NCBI GenBank assembly: GCA_018881555.1
Contig: JACAXG010000014.1
Span: 8,593,927-8,657,926, forward strand
Reading direction: 5' to 3'
DNA: 64,000 nt
DNA from: Amblyornis subalaris
Taxonomy: Eukaryota > Chordata > Aves > Passeriformes > Ptilonorhynchidae
In this document: positions 1-11,760 of the stretch, piece after piece
How positions within the stretch are numbered: the first letter of the stretch is position 1
Layout: the number at the start of each line of letters is the position of its first letter
Position numbers and translations under genes: made by a program
The notes under the pieces: generated by a model
What the model was told of the DNA's origin: nothing
The model's input: the letters and a program-made list of their open reading frames with translations, nothing else
Database searches by the model: none

Positions 1-1164
1 CAGAGAGGATGCAGTGATGGGAGGGCAAGCTGTCCCTTTTTGCTGAGGCTTGGGGATGAAGCTGTGTGCGTTTCCTTCCCATTGCCCCTCAAAGGATGGA
101 TGCCCTCACCCCAGCTGTGCAGGGCCCTGTGTGGGACCCCACCATAGGGGCTAGCACCACCCCTCTGCCCAGGCTGCTGGCACACAGCTGGTGCTGCCAG
201 CGTGGGAAGCACTGCACCGGGGAGATGCCCTCTCTTCCGTTCATCTTTAACAGAAGGTGGAGCAGGAACTGGCTGCAACAGCCAGCACAGGCTAGGTATT
301 AATTGCAGCTGTGTCGAGCTGTTGTGACTGAGCTCTTCCTTGTAATTATGAAAAATGTCCTGCACAGGGGAGAAGTGGCAGAGCTGCTCCCCCCTGCTTG
401 GAGAGTATGATTTTCCCAGGCTGCTTTCCTCCAAAGAAGAGGGGCTCTCCATCCTCTCCGCCCCAGCCACCCACGGAGCGGGGCTGTTCCCACCGGTGCT
501 GTTGGTGAGCTGTTCCTGCGNTTCACGGCTAGTTAAGGGCTAGTGGGGTTAAACGGATAGTCCATTAATCTCGGCCCCGCCGAGGTCAGGGCCGAGGGAC
601 ACACATGCGGCGGGTGATTTANGGGCAGCCCGGGCCCGTGCCCCTTCTCGGGGCTGCTGCCAGAGCTGCCCAGCACTGTGGGCACTTGCCAAGCCTGGCA
701 GGAGGGACGGGGGGCCAGTGAGCTGTTCTGGCTGCGGCCGTGGNTGCTTCCAGCCTGGCTCAGCCTTGCAGAGAAGCCTCGGGAGCAGGACTCCCCACAA
801 CGAAGCTCTCACCCCAGCCACTTCCACTGCCCTCTCTGCCTCAGTTTCCCCATCATTAGAAGAGTCACAGCCTCTCCAGCCTCACAGGCCCAATGCCCAT
901 CATATCCAGTGCAATGCCCAGCCTGCTGTGAGGAAGGGCTCTGTGCCACCGGAGCAGCCATTCCCAGTGTGCAGCAGGTGGGATGGAGACAGCCAGCACT
1001 CCAGGGACACTGCAGCCACTGGGAGCTGGGGGCTGCCCCCACGGCACGTGCGGAGATGGGATTCCCTCTTTTTTCATGCTCCTCTTGGCCTCTGATCAGA
1101 AGTGCACGCTATCTGCCTGCTATTAGCCTGCCTGCTGCTCTCTGCCCCGGGAGCAATCACAGGG
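1..1164. other. GC-rich unique DNA, no gene seen
   Basis: Only low-complexity frames on both strands, and Ns at 521, 622 and 744. A weak MIR-like phrase lies at about 838-857. Confidence 0.6.
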
Positions 1165-1440
1165 TGAATGAATAAACACAACAGCATTTAGTGAGATCTG
1201 AAAGGAGATGTGATGATAATTTCTTCCCTGCAAATTGTAGGCGCTCATGTTTTCAGCGTGCTAAAGGCAATTAGAGCAGAGCGGAGCTGGCAAGACGAGG
1301 GACCACGCTGGAGACGCTGCGAGTATAGAGCCGTAATAACAATTTAGATTCTATTTAGATACAAGTGGCTACAAGTTGGGTCTCAATATTGAATCAATCG
1401 ACACAGACAAATGATTTAATATGGAGGTTTTTGCCGGAGA
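1165..1440. promoter_or_regulatory. Candidate conserved non-coding element
   Basis: An AT-rich, non-repetitive island in GC-rich flanks. It has TAATAACAAT (a homeodomain core overlapping a SOX-like AACAAT near 1335-1344), TTTAGAT twice, and AATCAATCGA near 1392-1401, a CUT/TALE-like core. No ORF of interest. Enhancer function is inferred from composition only. Confidence 0.35.
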
Positions 1441-1683
1441 GAAAGGAGAGGGAGCAGCCTTTTAGAGGCACCCAGGTGGGATGGGCGTCCGGGACAGATC
1501 CAGAGCTTCTGGCGGCATAGAGGGGAGACGGAAAGGGGTGATCCTGCAGGGAACAAATGGCTTTTCTTGCAGCTTTTGGCNCTCTGGGCTGGCTTATGCT
1601 CCGCATCGATTGAGGAGGTATTTTTAGAGGCAGTCTGGTATTTGTTAACCTTCTTGTGCAGAGTGGAACTCACTCCTCAAAAG

Positions 1684-1705
1684 CATGTGTGCGCGCACGC
1701 GTGCG
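1684..1705. other. Alternating purine-pyrimidine, Z-DNA-prone tract
   Basis: Twenty-two consecutive bases alternate strictly between pyrimidine and purine (a catgtgtgcg half, then a cgcacgcgtgcg half) and are rich in CG and TG steps, the composition that favours left-handed Z-DNA. It lies about 75 bases upstream of a TATA-like element. Confidence 0.6.
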
Positions 1706-1775
1706 GGAGGCAGGAGAGATCCCGCCACAGATAAAACGTAAGTAGCCAGCCCCAGCCAAAGGCCGGGTGCAGCTG

Positions 1776-1830
1776 TATAAATACGAGGCGGCCCCCCTCG
1801 CCCCCACCTCCTCACAGTCAGTGGGGCTGG
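1776..1830 (+). promoter_or_regulatory. Possible TATA core promoter
   Basis: TATAAATA at 1776-1783 sits in a GC-rich flank, and an initiator-like 'ctcacagt' lies about 30 bases downstream (near 1809-1816), the usual TATA-to-start spacing. No supported transcript or ORF follows, so this may be coincidental, or a promoter for a non-coding transcript. Confidence 0.2.
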
Positions 1831-1839
1831 TGACACTGG

Positions 1840-1960
1840 AGAATGCTTTGCTGTCATTAGTTAATTGAGCTGCTGATGTTAAGAAAAGGTTATGTATTTC
1901 TCCTGGTAGTTTTTCTTTGTAAAACTCTGACAGGGATCTCTTGCAATAGCAGTGGTAATG
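1840..1960. promoter_or_regulatory. Candidate conserved non-coding element
   Basis: The stretch 'tgtcattagttaattgagc' gives overlapping homeodomain cores (TTAATTG) beside 'gctgctgatgttaag'. No repeat similarity. Ends in a T-rich run near 2010. Confidence 0.3.
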
Positions 1961-3814
1961 TCCCAGCCGGGGAGTCCGAGCAAATCTTCCCTACGGTGTG
2001 GAATTTTTTTCTTTTCTTTCCCCTCTTTTCCTTCTTTCTCTTCCATGCGGAGGTGGCTCTGCCGAGGAGCAGAGAACGTGAGCCACCCTGTGCGCCTGTC
2101 TCCTGTAAGCGATACCCCTCACTGCCACCCCGTGCAGGGTCTCCCCGCTGGCCTGGAGACCACCGGCAGCGTGGGCCCTCCATCCCCTTACCTGCTTCAN
2201 GGAACAGCCCAGGGATCCATATGCATTGTCTGGTGTCCCATCACAGCCAGGCACAANGTACTCAAGGGGGAAAGGGGATCGGATCCTGTCTCCCATGCTA
2301 GAGGTGCAGCAAAAGCATTGCTGTTTGCTCCTTTGGAATCTGAGAGGCTCCACCAAACTGTACCCATGGTGCTACCAGAGGGGTCCCCGGGCATCCATGG
2401 CTTGGATGATGCCATGAAACTCATTTCCCTGCAAGTGCTTTTAGTGCGCATTTCTTGAGACCAAGTGCCAAAACCAAGTTTTCTTCCTCTGCCTTTGCTC
2501 CGAGTTGTTGTGCTGGGAGGTTTTCCCAGACGGAGATGGGTCTCACCTGGGATGGCCGTGCAGGTTGGGTACGGGAGTGTGGGGTCCTGGGAGCTGCAGC
2601 AGGTCGGGCTCCAGCAGGCTGTGTTTGCTGCAGCAACCTCCAGCGCTTTGCTCTGGGCAGAGCGGAGCCTCTGTGTTGCTACCACAGCAGGAGGGGCGTG
2701 TGAGCTGTCTGAGGTGCAAGGATGCATTTGCTGGGACCACAGTGAAGGTGCATCTCCCCATTCGTGCTTAATGGTCACTTGAACCCCCTGTGCCTGTGAA
2801 GCACCACCCAGGTGTTCAGCTCTTCCTGGGGAAGCAGGACCGGCTTTGGTGATGATTCACCTTCCAGCTGCCGTCCCGGAGCAGCTCTCAGGCGCTCACA
2901 TCCACATGAAACAGCGGGCTGCCATTATCCGCCCCCTCGCAGCCGGAGCACCGAGGCGGAGGAGCAGGCTGGGCAAGCTCCTGGCTGCGATGGCTGCACC
3001 CACGGTGAGAGTGGCTCCAGCCACGAAGTGCGGCGTGGCCTCGGGCCCGGCTGCCATGGCCATCCGCACCCNTCGCGGCAGGAGCATCCGCCCCCGTCCC
3101 GCCGGGACCCACCGCTCCTCACGGAGGGGATGCGCCCTCCCACGGGGGCCAAGAGGGGAATGACTGGGCATGGCAAGCCAGCGGGGTAGCCCTGAGCAAG
3201 CGGGTTTTCACCTGCACTTTTCCCATGGGGACCTTATACCAGTGTAGCGCATCCTGCTGCAGCTTTTGCTCAAACAGCTGCCTCCTGCCTCCTTCAGATT
3301 TCCAATGAGTCTGCCTAAGCCTCAGCGCTTTTATTCCCCAAAATATCTGCGTTCAGTGCTCTCGATTCCTGAACCAGGTGATGACTTGGCGATGGATCTA
3401 CCAGCGAGACAGCCCTGCACCTGCCTAACAGCTGGCAGTGCCCAGCCATGACAAGCTCAGCTCAACCAGCACAACCTGCCCCTGTCCTTGCAGCCATCCT
3501 GGCCAAGCAGCAGAGCCTGCTGCCACAGAGCCTTGAAAATACTTGCCATAAACCCAGTACTGAGGCAGAGGGAAACCCATAAGAAGTGTCCAGGTGAAAC
3601 ATGGGGTGATGCACTGCCGTGCTCCCGCGCACTGCCCTGGCATCATGTCTCCACAGGATGAAATGTGACCCAGGCAGCCGTCGGGTCAACACTGCTGGGG
3701 TCAGAGCCCAGCCCAGCAGTGGCTGTGTCCGTGGAGGAGGTCACTGACCCCGGCTTCCCACCACTGCCTGTGGTGAGGAGGTCACCACGGCCCCCACCAG
3801 CACAGTGGTCGCTG
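1961..3814. other. GC-rich unique DNA, no gene seen
   Basis: A T/C-rich tract at about 2003-2040, then GC-rich sequence with overlapping shadow frames on both strands. The CpG-rich part is listed separately. Nothing else is recognisable. Confidence 0.6.
2925..3175. other. CpG-rich segment
   Basis: CpGs are enriched from 'ttatccgccccctcgcagcc' through 'gtcccgccgggacccaccg'. Several overlapping open frames on both strands reflect this composition. No recognisable domain. Confidence 0.4.
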
Positions 3815-3885
3815 GCTGATCCTTAATTAATCCCAGGCAAAATTAATCAGTTGACATCCGACAGCTGAAGAGCGGATGGCAACCG
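3815..3885. promoter_or_regulatory. Candidate homeodomain-site cluster
   Basis: TTAATTAATCC (3823-3833) combines an Antp-class and a K50-type (OTX/PITX-like) site, and TTAATCAGT follows at 3843-3851, within 30 bases. Flanks are GC-rich and gene-free. Confidence 0.35.
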
Positions 3886-4189
3886 CTCTGGGGCTATGCC
3901 TCCTCTGAGCAGCAGCGCTGGATCCCTCTGAGCCTCTCTGAGCCTCTGGCCGCAGTTCTGGGGGATACAATCAAGATTTNCTGGAATTGTGTTTGACGGT
4001 CTTCATTCCCAATAGAAAGATGCTTTCCCACTGCTGCAAAGCAAATCAGTCCTGGGACACAGCAGCAGCTATTACAGTGACAGCACTGCCTTCCCCTTAT
4101 CACACGGATGACCATGCCTTTCCATTTCCCACTACCTCACTCCCTCCTCCTGGCCCAAGTCTTTAATCCTTCCCCCACAGGCTCTGCCA

Positions 4190-4310
4190 GTTTGGATTTC
4201 TAATCACGGTCAGTGCATGCTGGAATTAATGATCTGATCCAATCGACATCCATGAATCCGTAACGAGACTCTGCTTTAGATTAATCAGTCATTAGGCCAA
4301 AATGCCAACA
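4190..4310. promoter_or_regulatory. Candidate conserved non-coding element
   Basis: TAATCA (4201), ATTAAT (near 4225), 'ccaatcgacatcc', the palindrome GATTAATC (4279-4286) continuing into TTAATCAGT, and CATTAGG. Dense K50/paired-type homeodomain cores, no ORF and no repeat similarity. Confidence 0.38.
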
Positions 4311-6369
4311 CAGTGCCTGAAAACTATTTGTCTTTCCTGCCGAGCTTTCTTTTTATTTCTTTCATTCTAAATTACTCCAAAGGGCTCAGCTCTTCCCCTT
4401 TTCCTTCTCAGGAGAGGGAGCAGTTTCCCTGCCACGGGTGCCAGCCCCAGGTCCTGACCTTCTCCTGTCCCTTACATGCAGTCTTGGGTGCTCTGGCTCT
4501 GCTTCTCTGCAAATTGGTTCATTTGGCACATAAAAAGAGGAAAGTCAATTCTAACCTTAGCTGCAACGACCAGGGGTTGTTTCGGAAGTGGGCACACACC
4601 TCGCAGGTACAAGTGCCGCCAGAGGGTACCAAGACTCTTGCTCCACCCTCGGCCATGCTTTGGCAGTCTCCAGGTGTGGGGGATGCTGCACAGCCATGGG
4701 GTCCGTGGGGTTCCCACCCGCAGAGATGANGGCAGTGCCAGCCCTGTGCCACACCTGCCAGCAGGGCTGGGACGTGGGGCGCACGGTGGGTGCTGCTTCG
4801 CAGGCAAGAGGGACAGCAGCAGGGGTCCGATTTTGGTGACCTCATTCTTGCAAAGGATATTGGAAAACAGTAACAAGATCAGAAACAGGCTGAGNTACGT
4901 GGCAGGGCTGAGCTGCAAGACCTGCTTACCGTGAGAAATTTAAGGATCCCAATCAGTTGATCAAAGGAGAGGAGACCTGAGCTGCACCANGGGAAGATAT
5001 CTGATAGCAGAGGCTTCTCCAGCTTAGCAGGTAAAGCAGGATGCCGCAGCTGGAGGTTTCAAAGGAGGAAAAAAAATTGAATTCAGGCACAAATATTTAT
5101 TTGGGAGAGGAATTAACCACTGCAACAAGGGAATGCTGCGGGTCCTTCGGGTACAGCGTCCTTAAATCTGCGAGTGTCACCCAAATGCTGAGGTCTAATT
5201 TTCTCCACACACTAAAGGAACTGATGGGGAGTTTCCTCTGCCACGTGCAATGCAGTGCTAATGCCTGTGGCCTCTGCTGGCTCTGAGACATGAATAAAAC
5301 AAAACCAGTTCCCAGCTCCTTCACGCACACCNCTTTGGAGATGGAGGGGGTAGGAGCAGGGATTGCAGTGCGTTTTCGTGGCTCAGCCTGATTATATCCC
5401 CACCCCAGCACCCTCCTGCCAGAGAGCTGGGTAAATCTGATAAGTACCAGGCTTTATCCCACTCGAGTAATTTGTGAAACATGACATTTTTAGCCAGACC
5501 TGCTCCTTTTCCTGGGGAGCTGCAAATGAACGTCGCTTAGCTTACGGAGAATAGCTGCTGATCTGTCAAATGTTACCAGGAGCGCTGTGGTGGGCTGGGA
5601 GGGTGCAGGGGTCTTGCCAGGGAAAAAGTCTGGCTGTGCCCAGCGTCTTGGGAGAGTGACAGGAAAGCAGAGGGGAATGCACAGCCTGCTCTGGACCCCT
5701 GTCACCAGCTTGACTGCTGATGCTGAGTATGGCTTAGCACTACTTCTCCTCAGCTGCTTTAAAAAGGGGAGTTTTCTGCTCTGCAAGATCTAAGCACCCT
5801 TCAGGAGCAGGGCGTCAGGCAGGGTCACGGGTGGGCGCTCTCTCCCCTGGTGCCTTGGTGCTTCCCGGGTTGCTCCGTGTTCAACACCACAGTGTGGCAT
5901 TGCCAGGACAGAGCCTTTGCCCCAGACCTGGCGGCTGAAGGTGTCGGAGACGCCCCTGAGGGCTGCAGTGTCCAGCACGGCCATGGGGCTGGACCCCCTC
6001 CGGGGGCAGCAGATCTCCCATGGCCATCCATAATGATGTGGGGAGGGGAGGTGGGGATGTAACAGGCGTAAACATCATCCCATCTGCCGGCCCCATCTCC
6101 CACTCCATACTTGTTCCATGGAACGCTCCCTCCCATCACCCCTGGGAGCCTGACTGCAGAGAGATAATCCCCAGAGCTGCCCTGCCCTCCTCAGTCAGGA
6201 AAGCCCCCCTTTGCAGCATTAACCCTGGCTCCCAGCCTGTATTTCCAGCCTCAGCAGCAAGGGCTGGGAGCAGGAGATGCCCCACTGCGTTGGTCACCCT
6301 GGGGGCCAGCCCCTTCCCTCTGGCTGCTCCAAGGGGGACGAGGGAACGAAAGGTGCCTGGAGCTTATTC
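4311..6369. other. Unique DNA, no gene seen
   Basis: Mixed composition. Frames of up to about 150 codons occur on both strands over the same bases (4472-4934) and contain Ns, so they are not credible coding sequence. Confidence 0.55.
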
Positions 6370-6570
6370 AGTCTTCTCGCTGGAGGAGGGGAGTTTATTG
6401 GAAAACACCTGGAATCTATTAGGCCTGGAATATGGAGTCAAGGTTTTGCCGCCTGCAGGCAGCCCAAGTATAAATAGCGGCAAAGGGTTTGTTTTGACTA
6501 CTTTAAATTGTGCAGGTTTCGTGCCCTGAGAATTGGGAGTTTGAAGCTGCTCCTAACGTAATAATCCGCC
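6370..6570. promoter_or_regulatory. Candidate conserved non-coding element
   Basis: AT-rich unique island with 'tttattggaaaacacctgg' (E-box CACCTG), TATAAATAG, 'actactttaaattgtgc' and 'aacgtaataatcc'. Low-complexity GC-rich DNA on both sides. Confidence 0.35.
6469..6476 (+). promoter_or_regulatory. TATA-like box inside an AT-rich island
   Basis: TATAAATA preceded by G, the same 9-mer as near 1.78 kb. It lies inside the island at 6370-6570. No start site or ORF supports promoter use. A MEF2-like or plain AT-rich motif is an equally good reading. Confidence 0.15.
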
Positions 6571-7019
6571 CGCTTCCCCCTCCCACCCCAGTGGCCAGGA
6601 ATCTGCACCTTGTTCTCTTCTCCTTCTCATTCCTCTCTTTGTTTGACTATTTTCCCTATTTCCCATCTGTTTATCACAAACCTCCCTCTTCCTGGAGCCT
6701 TCGTGAGTCTCCAAGGAGGGGAGAGTTGGAAATGTTGTTGCACGCAGGGAAGTGGAGGGGAAAGTTTGGAGCTTTACAATGAAAACCAGATATGGGGGGG
6801 AAAAAAAAGAAACAAAACCAAGTGCCAAAACNTTGGGACAGACCCCTTTGTGTGGTGGGGTGACCCACCGGTGATGGGGGACAGGTTTCCCCCCGGCTGA
6901 TGACATGAGCACGGCCCCTGCATCCTGACTGGGAACAGAGCAGGGACGTTTGGTGAGGAGCTGCTGCCCCACCACAGCTAACATCCTCTCCCATTCCCAG
7001 GGTGGCAGCAGCGTTGCTC

Positions 7020-7130
7020 CTGCTAATGCCATAGTAATAGAGTGGTGTGAGGCTCCTAATGGAAATGATACATCACTGCCAGCACGGAGTCCTCAGTCCC
7101 CCTGCTAATGATTATTGCTACTCTCTCGTG
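7020..7130. promoter_or_regulatory. Candidate conserved non-coding element
   Basis: Repeated TAAT cores: 'gctaatgccatagtaatag', 'cctaatggaaatgatac' and 'gctaatgattattgctac' (ATTATTG SOX-like). No ORF and no repeat. Confidence 0.3.
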
Positions 7131-8974
7131 CCGATGCCACCACACTGATGTATCTGGCAGTTCCAGGCAGAGACTGATGCAGCCTGCACTCAAAGGAGTT
7201 GCTGTTCCAAACTAGACCATATATCTGTGAGGAAAAGGAGGAANGGAGCTCTGAGGTCCCCACGCTCACAGAGGAGAGGATGCCTGTCGTCATCGCTACT
7301 GCGTGGAGCAAAGGCCAAGCATGGCCACCGAGGTTCCCCAACCCCCTCCAGCCTTCCCCTGGCACAATGTCCCCTCAGCAACACCGTGCTCCCTGCCTGG
7401 AGTTGGCCCTCACATCCTGCCCTTGGCACGGTGCCTGGCTGAATTGCTCTCAAAGGGTTTTGGCATCACCTGGTGCAAACAGAGCAGCACAAGAGGCAGC
7501 ACATGAGGGCATTGGCACAGCGTCACCCATCCAGGGCAACAGCCACGTGAGTGGAGCCTCTGCTGAGCACACCATGGTGGGACTTACAAGACCCTGGGGC
7601 TGAACCATGGCCCCTGACCTCTGAGGAGAAGCGCCGTGAGGGCTGGGGGCTGCCGCACACGACGGGTAGCAGCTCTTCCCCTGGCTTCAGAGCCATCTGT
7701 GCTGTAGACCTGAAAGTCAAGCCCTGCTGACAAGCCATCTGGGGTGTCCAAACGACTGCACATGGTGCAATTTATTTTCCTACTTTTCCTTTTAATCATT
7801 GGTTTATTTCATTCATCTGGTGAGAAAACAGCCTTGAAAACCAAGGGTTTACATCCAGGAAAGAGCTTGCAGTGGCCAGGGTGACTGGGTGCACCGTAAG
7901 CACAGGTGTTGGCTTCTCAGCACCTTGTCACATGTGGCCGGTGGCTGAAGTCATGCCTGGGGGCTTGGGGGTCCAGGAGCCCCAGCTGGGAGTCCAGTGT
8001 GGGGACTGGGGTCAGGCTGCCTGCAGACAATAACAAAATGCTAATCCACGGGAATAACAGTGGCCAGAAACCACCCAGAAGCATTGTGGTGCTGTGCAGG
8101 GGGACAGGGAGCACGACCAGATCAACCAGTGTTGCCGTGGAGATGGAAAATGGGGACTGTCACTTCAAAACCTCCCGCCACGAGGCTCAGGCTCGCTGGG
8201 AGATTTTCCCAGGCTTGGTTTACCCCTTGTACACACTTCTGCTCTTCATGCTCTTTGTCCTAATCTCATTTAAGAAACAGATTTCGAAGAATGAGGTTGG
8301 ATGTGAGCTGTGAGCTGGAAGATGCTCACGGTCCTGCTCAATCTGTGAGCATTCGTGCCCATCACCAGGGACATGACTATGCCCCGGGCACAGCGTGTCC
8401 TGCTGCTGGGGTTTTCCCAGCTGGTGTTTGCCTGCAGCCATCCCATCGGTCGGCCTTGAGGTATCAGCACAGGGCTTCAGTGGCAGGCAAGGCTCAACAT
8501 CATCCTTCCCTGAGGCGCTGTGATCAAGGACAATGCTGTATCTTTGTACAAGGAATGCCCACGGAGCCCAGATAAACTCAAGTCACAGGCTGTCCCTTCC
8601 ACACTGCCAGAACTCTGGCTTCACTCTACAGCTTCCCAGGCTGGCAGTGCTCCCAGCATCCCAGCCCCTCGCACAGGCCCTCGCNGCATGCGCTGATGGT
8701 CACAGCGTGGGATAGCACCTCAGTGCTGCCCGCCACCCGGCGACTCTCCACCACTCACCCCTGTGCACCCCACGATGCCCTGGAGCAGCGGAACTCCCTG
8801 CACAGGACAGCTCTGCCAGTCACTGCCTTGTCTCCGGAGCAGTCTCTGCCTCTCACACCCGGGCTGAGCATCTTGCGGCCGCGCCGCTGTGACCGGGCCA
8901 TCGTGGGGAGGGGGACACTGCGGGCTGGGGTCCTGCACCCACCGTGACTGCACACATGCTCAATCTTGTCTCTT
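7131..8974. other. Unique DNA, no gene seen
   Basis: The 135-codon plus frame at 7906-8313 ends in a hydrophobic stretch (YPLYTLLLFMLFVLIS) that resembles a membrane helix, but there is no start context, homology or splice support. Otherwise nothing. Confidence 0.55.
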
Positions 8975-9130
8975 TTCTCGTGGAATTAGCGTGACACAAT
9001 TAAACCATCTCGTTAGACGGCATTATTTACTCCAAAGGAAGCGTGGGGCCGGCCGCGGGGAGCTGGCAGCTCGGCGTTTCGCACATCATTATGTTCCCCT
9101 CACAGCTTTGAAGTCGGAGAGCCGAGGCAG
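8975..9130. promoter_or_regulatory. Candidate conserved non-coding element next to CpG-rich DNA
   Basis: 'ggaattagcgtgacacaatt' followed by 'cgttagacggcattattt' and later 'cacatcattatgttccc', with a GC-rich CGG-containing stretch from about 9040. Unique sequence with no supported coding frame. Confidence 0.3.
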
Positions 9131-9310
9131 CTCCGATTCCCTCGGCGGGCTCCCGCGTGCCTGGGCGGAGGCGGTGGCAAGACGGCCCCGAGGAATTTGT
9201 GTGGCACCCGCGGGTTTTTAATTCTGGGTCCTCACCCTGCAGAGCATCTCCTGAAGCCATCACAGCATGGTTTGGCACCCCAGCGGGGCGGATTTTGATC
9301 ACCGCTCGGG
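9040..9310. other. CpG-rich segment
   Basis: Contains ggccggccgcgg, gctcggcgtttcgc, cctcggcgggctcccgcg and acccgcgggt, so CpG density is well above the surroundings. It could be a small CpG island, but no TSS or ORF evidence accompanies it. Confidence 0.4.
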
Positions 9311-10039
9311 GTTGCAGGGATGGAGANATCTCCACCCACTCCTCTAACATGTCCCTTTTCCAGGGTCCTGGATAGCCCCCCTTGACATGCCACCAGCTTG
9401 TGCAGAAGGTAAACAAGCCTCCAAAAGCCCTGATGCCTCCCTGTGCTTCATCCCTGGGAGCGCTGCTGTGCTCTCCCCGGAGTCGCGGGCTGGGGTGGGT
9501 GCACGGGGAGACGAGGGCTCCTTTGATGCCGCGGGTTTATTTACAAATGACGTGCGATATCCTCTTCCTCTTGGCACAGTGGGAATTGAGCAGCGGAGGC
9601 TGTGGGTTTGCTCAGCCTGCCAGGCCTCCCCAGGCAGCACTGAACCCAAATGCTCCTTCACCTTTCCTTCTTCTCAGGACTTATTCCATCCCTCGTTCAA
9701 TCTTCCTCTGCCTTTGCTGCTTTTCCTTTTCTTTTTTCAGTGTGACTTACTGCTCTGTGCTGGCAGCATGAATCCTTTTATCCCTCTGTGCCCACGCAGC
9801 AGGGGTGGAGGAAGCTGCCTGGGCAGATGGGTCATCTCCAAGGTTAAGCAGCATTTCGGCATCACTCCCAGGCACCGCTTGCCTCCGTCCTTGCTCTAAG
9901 GTTGGAGGATCTGCCAGCGTGGCTGGCTCTGTCCCGGCTGCAGGGATTTCACNAATCTCTTCTTTTACTAGGACTACGGGAAAAAACAAACCAAACTGAA
10001 ACAAAATGTTATTTTCACACCTCTTTAGCCAGCCGGCTC

Positions 10040-10360
10040 ATCCTTTCTGCTAGGCACTGGCTGCGGGTTGCCCTCCCCGCGGCACTCCTGCCTGGCGTGG
10101 GTCCCAGCCCGGGCTGGGCTCCCGTGCGCCCGCGGGGACCGGCGGAGCTGCCGGCGGCAGGCGAGAGGGTCAGAGCAAGGAGGCAGCAGCGCACCACGGG
10201 AACGGAGCATAGCAGGGCGGGCAGCTCTGTCCTGGGGTGCCCCGAGGGTCCCACCTCTCCGCAGGGACCCTCAGCAGGTTCCTTGACGCGGCTCCAGCGC
10301 CGGCGGACCCTTGTGGGTTTCCACCAGCCACCGCGTCTGAGCCGCCGCTGCCAAATGTTT
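10040..10360. other. CpG-rich segment, possible CpG island
   Basis: The most CpG-dense 300 bases in the left part of the window (cgcccgcggggaccgg, gccggcggcaggcg, ccagcgccggcgg, gagccgccgctgcc). Its open frames on both strands are Arg/Pro/Gly/Ala-rich and look like composition artefacts. It may mark an unannotated promoter, but no core promoter motif stands out. Confidence 0.45.
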
Positions 10361-11264
10361 AGGGGAGAGGAGCCAAGTCAGGCAGTCGGGAGATAAATCT
10401 GAGCTCTCTCTGGCTGCACTGGGACTTTGCTCGGGATTAATTGGAGGCAGCGGTTCTCCTCCTGCTCCTCTCCCCCCCACAGGGCCAGGGCAGCCGAGCT
10501 GGCAGGCCGGGCTGGCCCAGCTCCTCGCGGGAAGCTGCTGACATGTTTTCAGCATGAGGAAGGTGCGTGAGTGTTTGAGCTCAGGCGCAATCACTTGTGG
10601 AGGTGGGAGGANGCGAGGGATGTGCTAAACTATGAATGAGAGCACATCGGAGACGTTCCCTGCAACCCTGACAGACTCTCTCTCTGAAATATTTAGAGGT
10701 GCTTGCAAGATGTTGTTAGATCTGGCTGCTCATGGGATCGTGGTTTTTTTCCTGAACAAAAGCCTGGCGTCCACCTGAAGTTAAAGCTAATCTAAACAAT
10801 AGGGGAAAATAAACACCGGGATGTAAAAGAGGGACAACAGCCCCAGCAATAAAGAAGCTGGAGTGGAAAAGGAGAGTGGGAATTGCCAGCGGCTGGTTTA
10901 TTAGCCACACCGCACCAAAAACATCTGACACATGATACAAGATGCAAAATACAGCCTTTGTGCAGCAGGATAAGGCACAGGGAGATGTCAGTGCTTGTCA
11001 TCCCAGAGCACTGCAACCCCGCTCCTCGCAGCCTGAATTAATCAGTCTGCCAGGAGCAGCCTTGCTCTGACCTCCGCCCTCCCCTCTGCCCTCCCCAGCA
11101 GCAGAGGATCTGCGAGTTAAACACAATTTAAGCACTACCTCTTTCCAAATGCAAAGCCTGTGCTAACTGCAAGCATCCTGAGCCACTGGCAACCCCCCCT
11201 GCAAACGCCGACGGCTGCGGTGCCGAGGGTGCCAGCATGCACCGAGCAGCAGTCGCAGCCCGTG
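10361..11264. other. Unique DNA, no gene seen
   Basis: Mostly non-repetitive. TTAATCAGT at 11038-11046 repeats the motif seen at 3843 and 4281. No credible ORF. Confidence 0.55.
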
Positions 11265-11760
11265 GCCGCCCAGCATCCTCCTCTGGCGTGTTATGGCGAG
11301 GATGTAATTTCTAAAATAACACGTTACTCTTGCTTAATTATCCCACTTTATAGAAGTCACTTCCGGCGCCAAGCTCGAGTTATGGGATGCATTTCTGAGC
11401 TGTTGTCTGGGTGCCAGGAAAGAAGAAAAAGAGAGAGTCAGAGTTATGATTGTTATTGGAGTGTTTTATTTTGGTTTTTAGATGTCTGGATTTCTGTTAT
11501 AAAATGTATGAACTGCAAAGGAACTGAAATCTTTATGCTCACAATATTAGTTTCTCATTTCTAGACTGAAATGCTTATGGCTCTTCTTAATTCTCTTGGA
11601 AATATTCTGTGTGTTTATTTTTTTCCCCAAAATGTTTATGTAACTTCCTCTGGAATCTCGATTTTTAGTTAATTAGCTTTTTTTCCAGAAATTCCTTAGC
11701 TCGATTTCTTTATTAATAAACCTGGCGTTTCCAGTTAAGACCATAGGTGTGCCTCTGCTA
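11265..11760. promoter_or_regulatory. Long AT-rich candidate conserved non-coding element
   Basis: Nearly 500 bases of AT-rich unique DNA between GC-rich flanks, with many homeodomain and SOX-like cores: 'cttaattatccc', 'atgattgttattgg', 'tctagactgaaatgct', 'ttagttaattagc' (11665-11677) and 'ttattaataaacctgg'. A weak 134-codon plus frame (11160-11564) enters it but contains nothing recognisable. This is the longest island of its kind in the window and the best enhancer candidate by eye. Confidence 0.45.

Noticed and set aside
838..857. MIR-like phrase 'tgcctcagtttccccatcat'
   Set aside because: Only about 20 bases match and the flanks do not follow the MIR core, so it is noted but not called.
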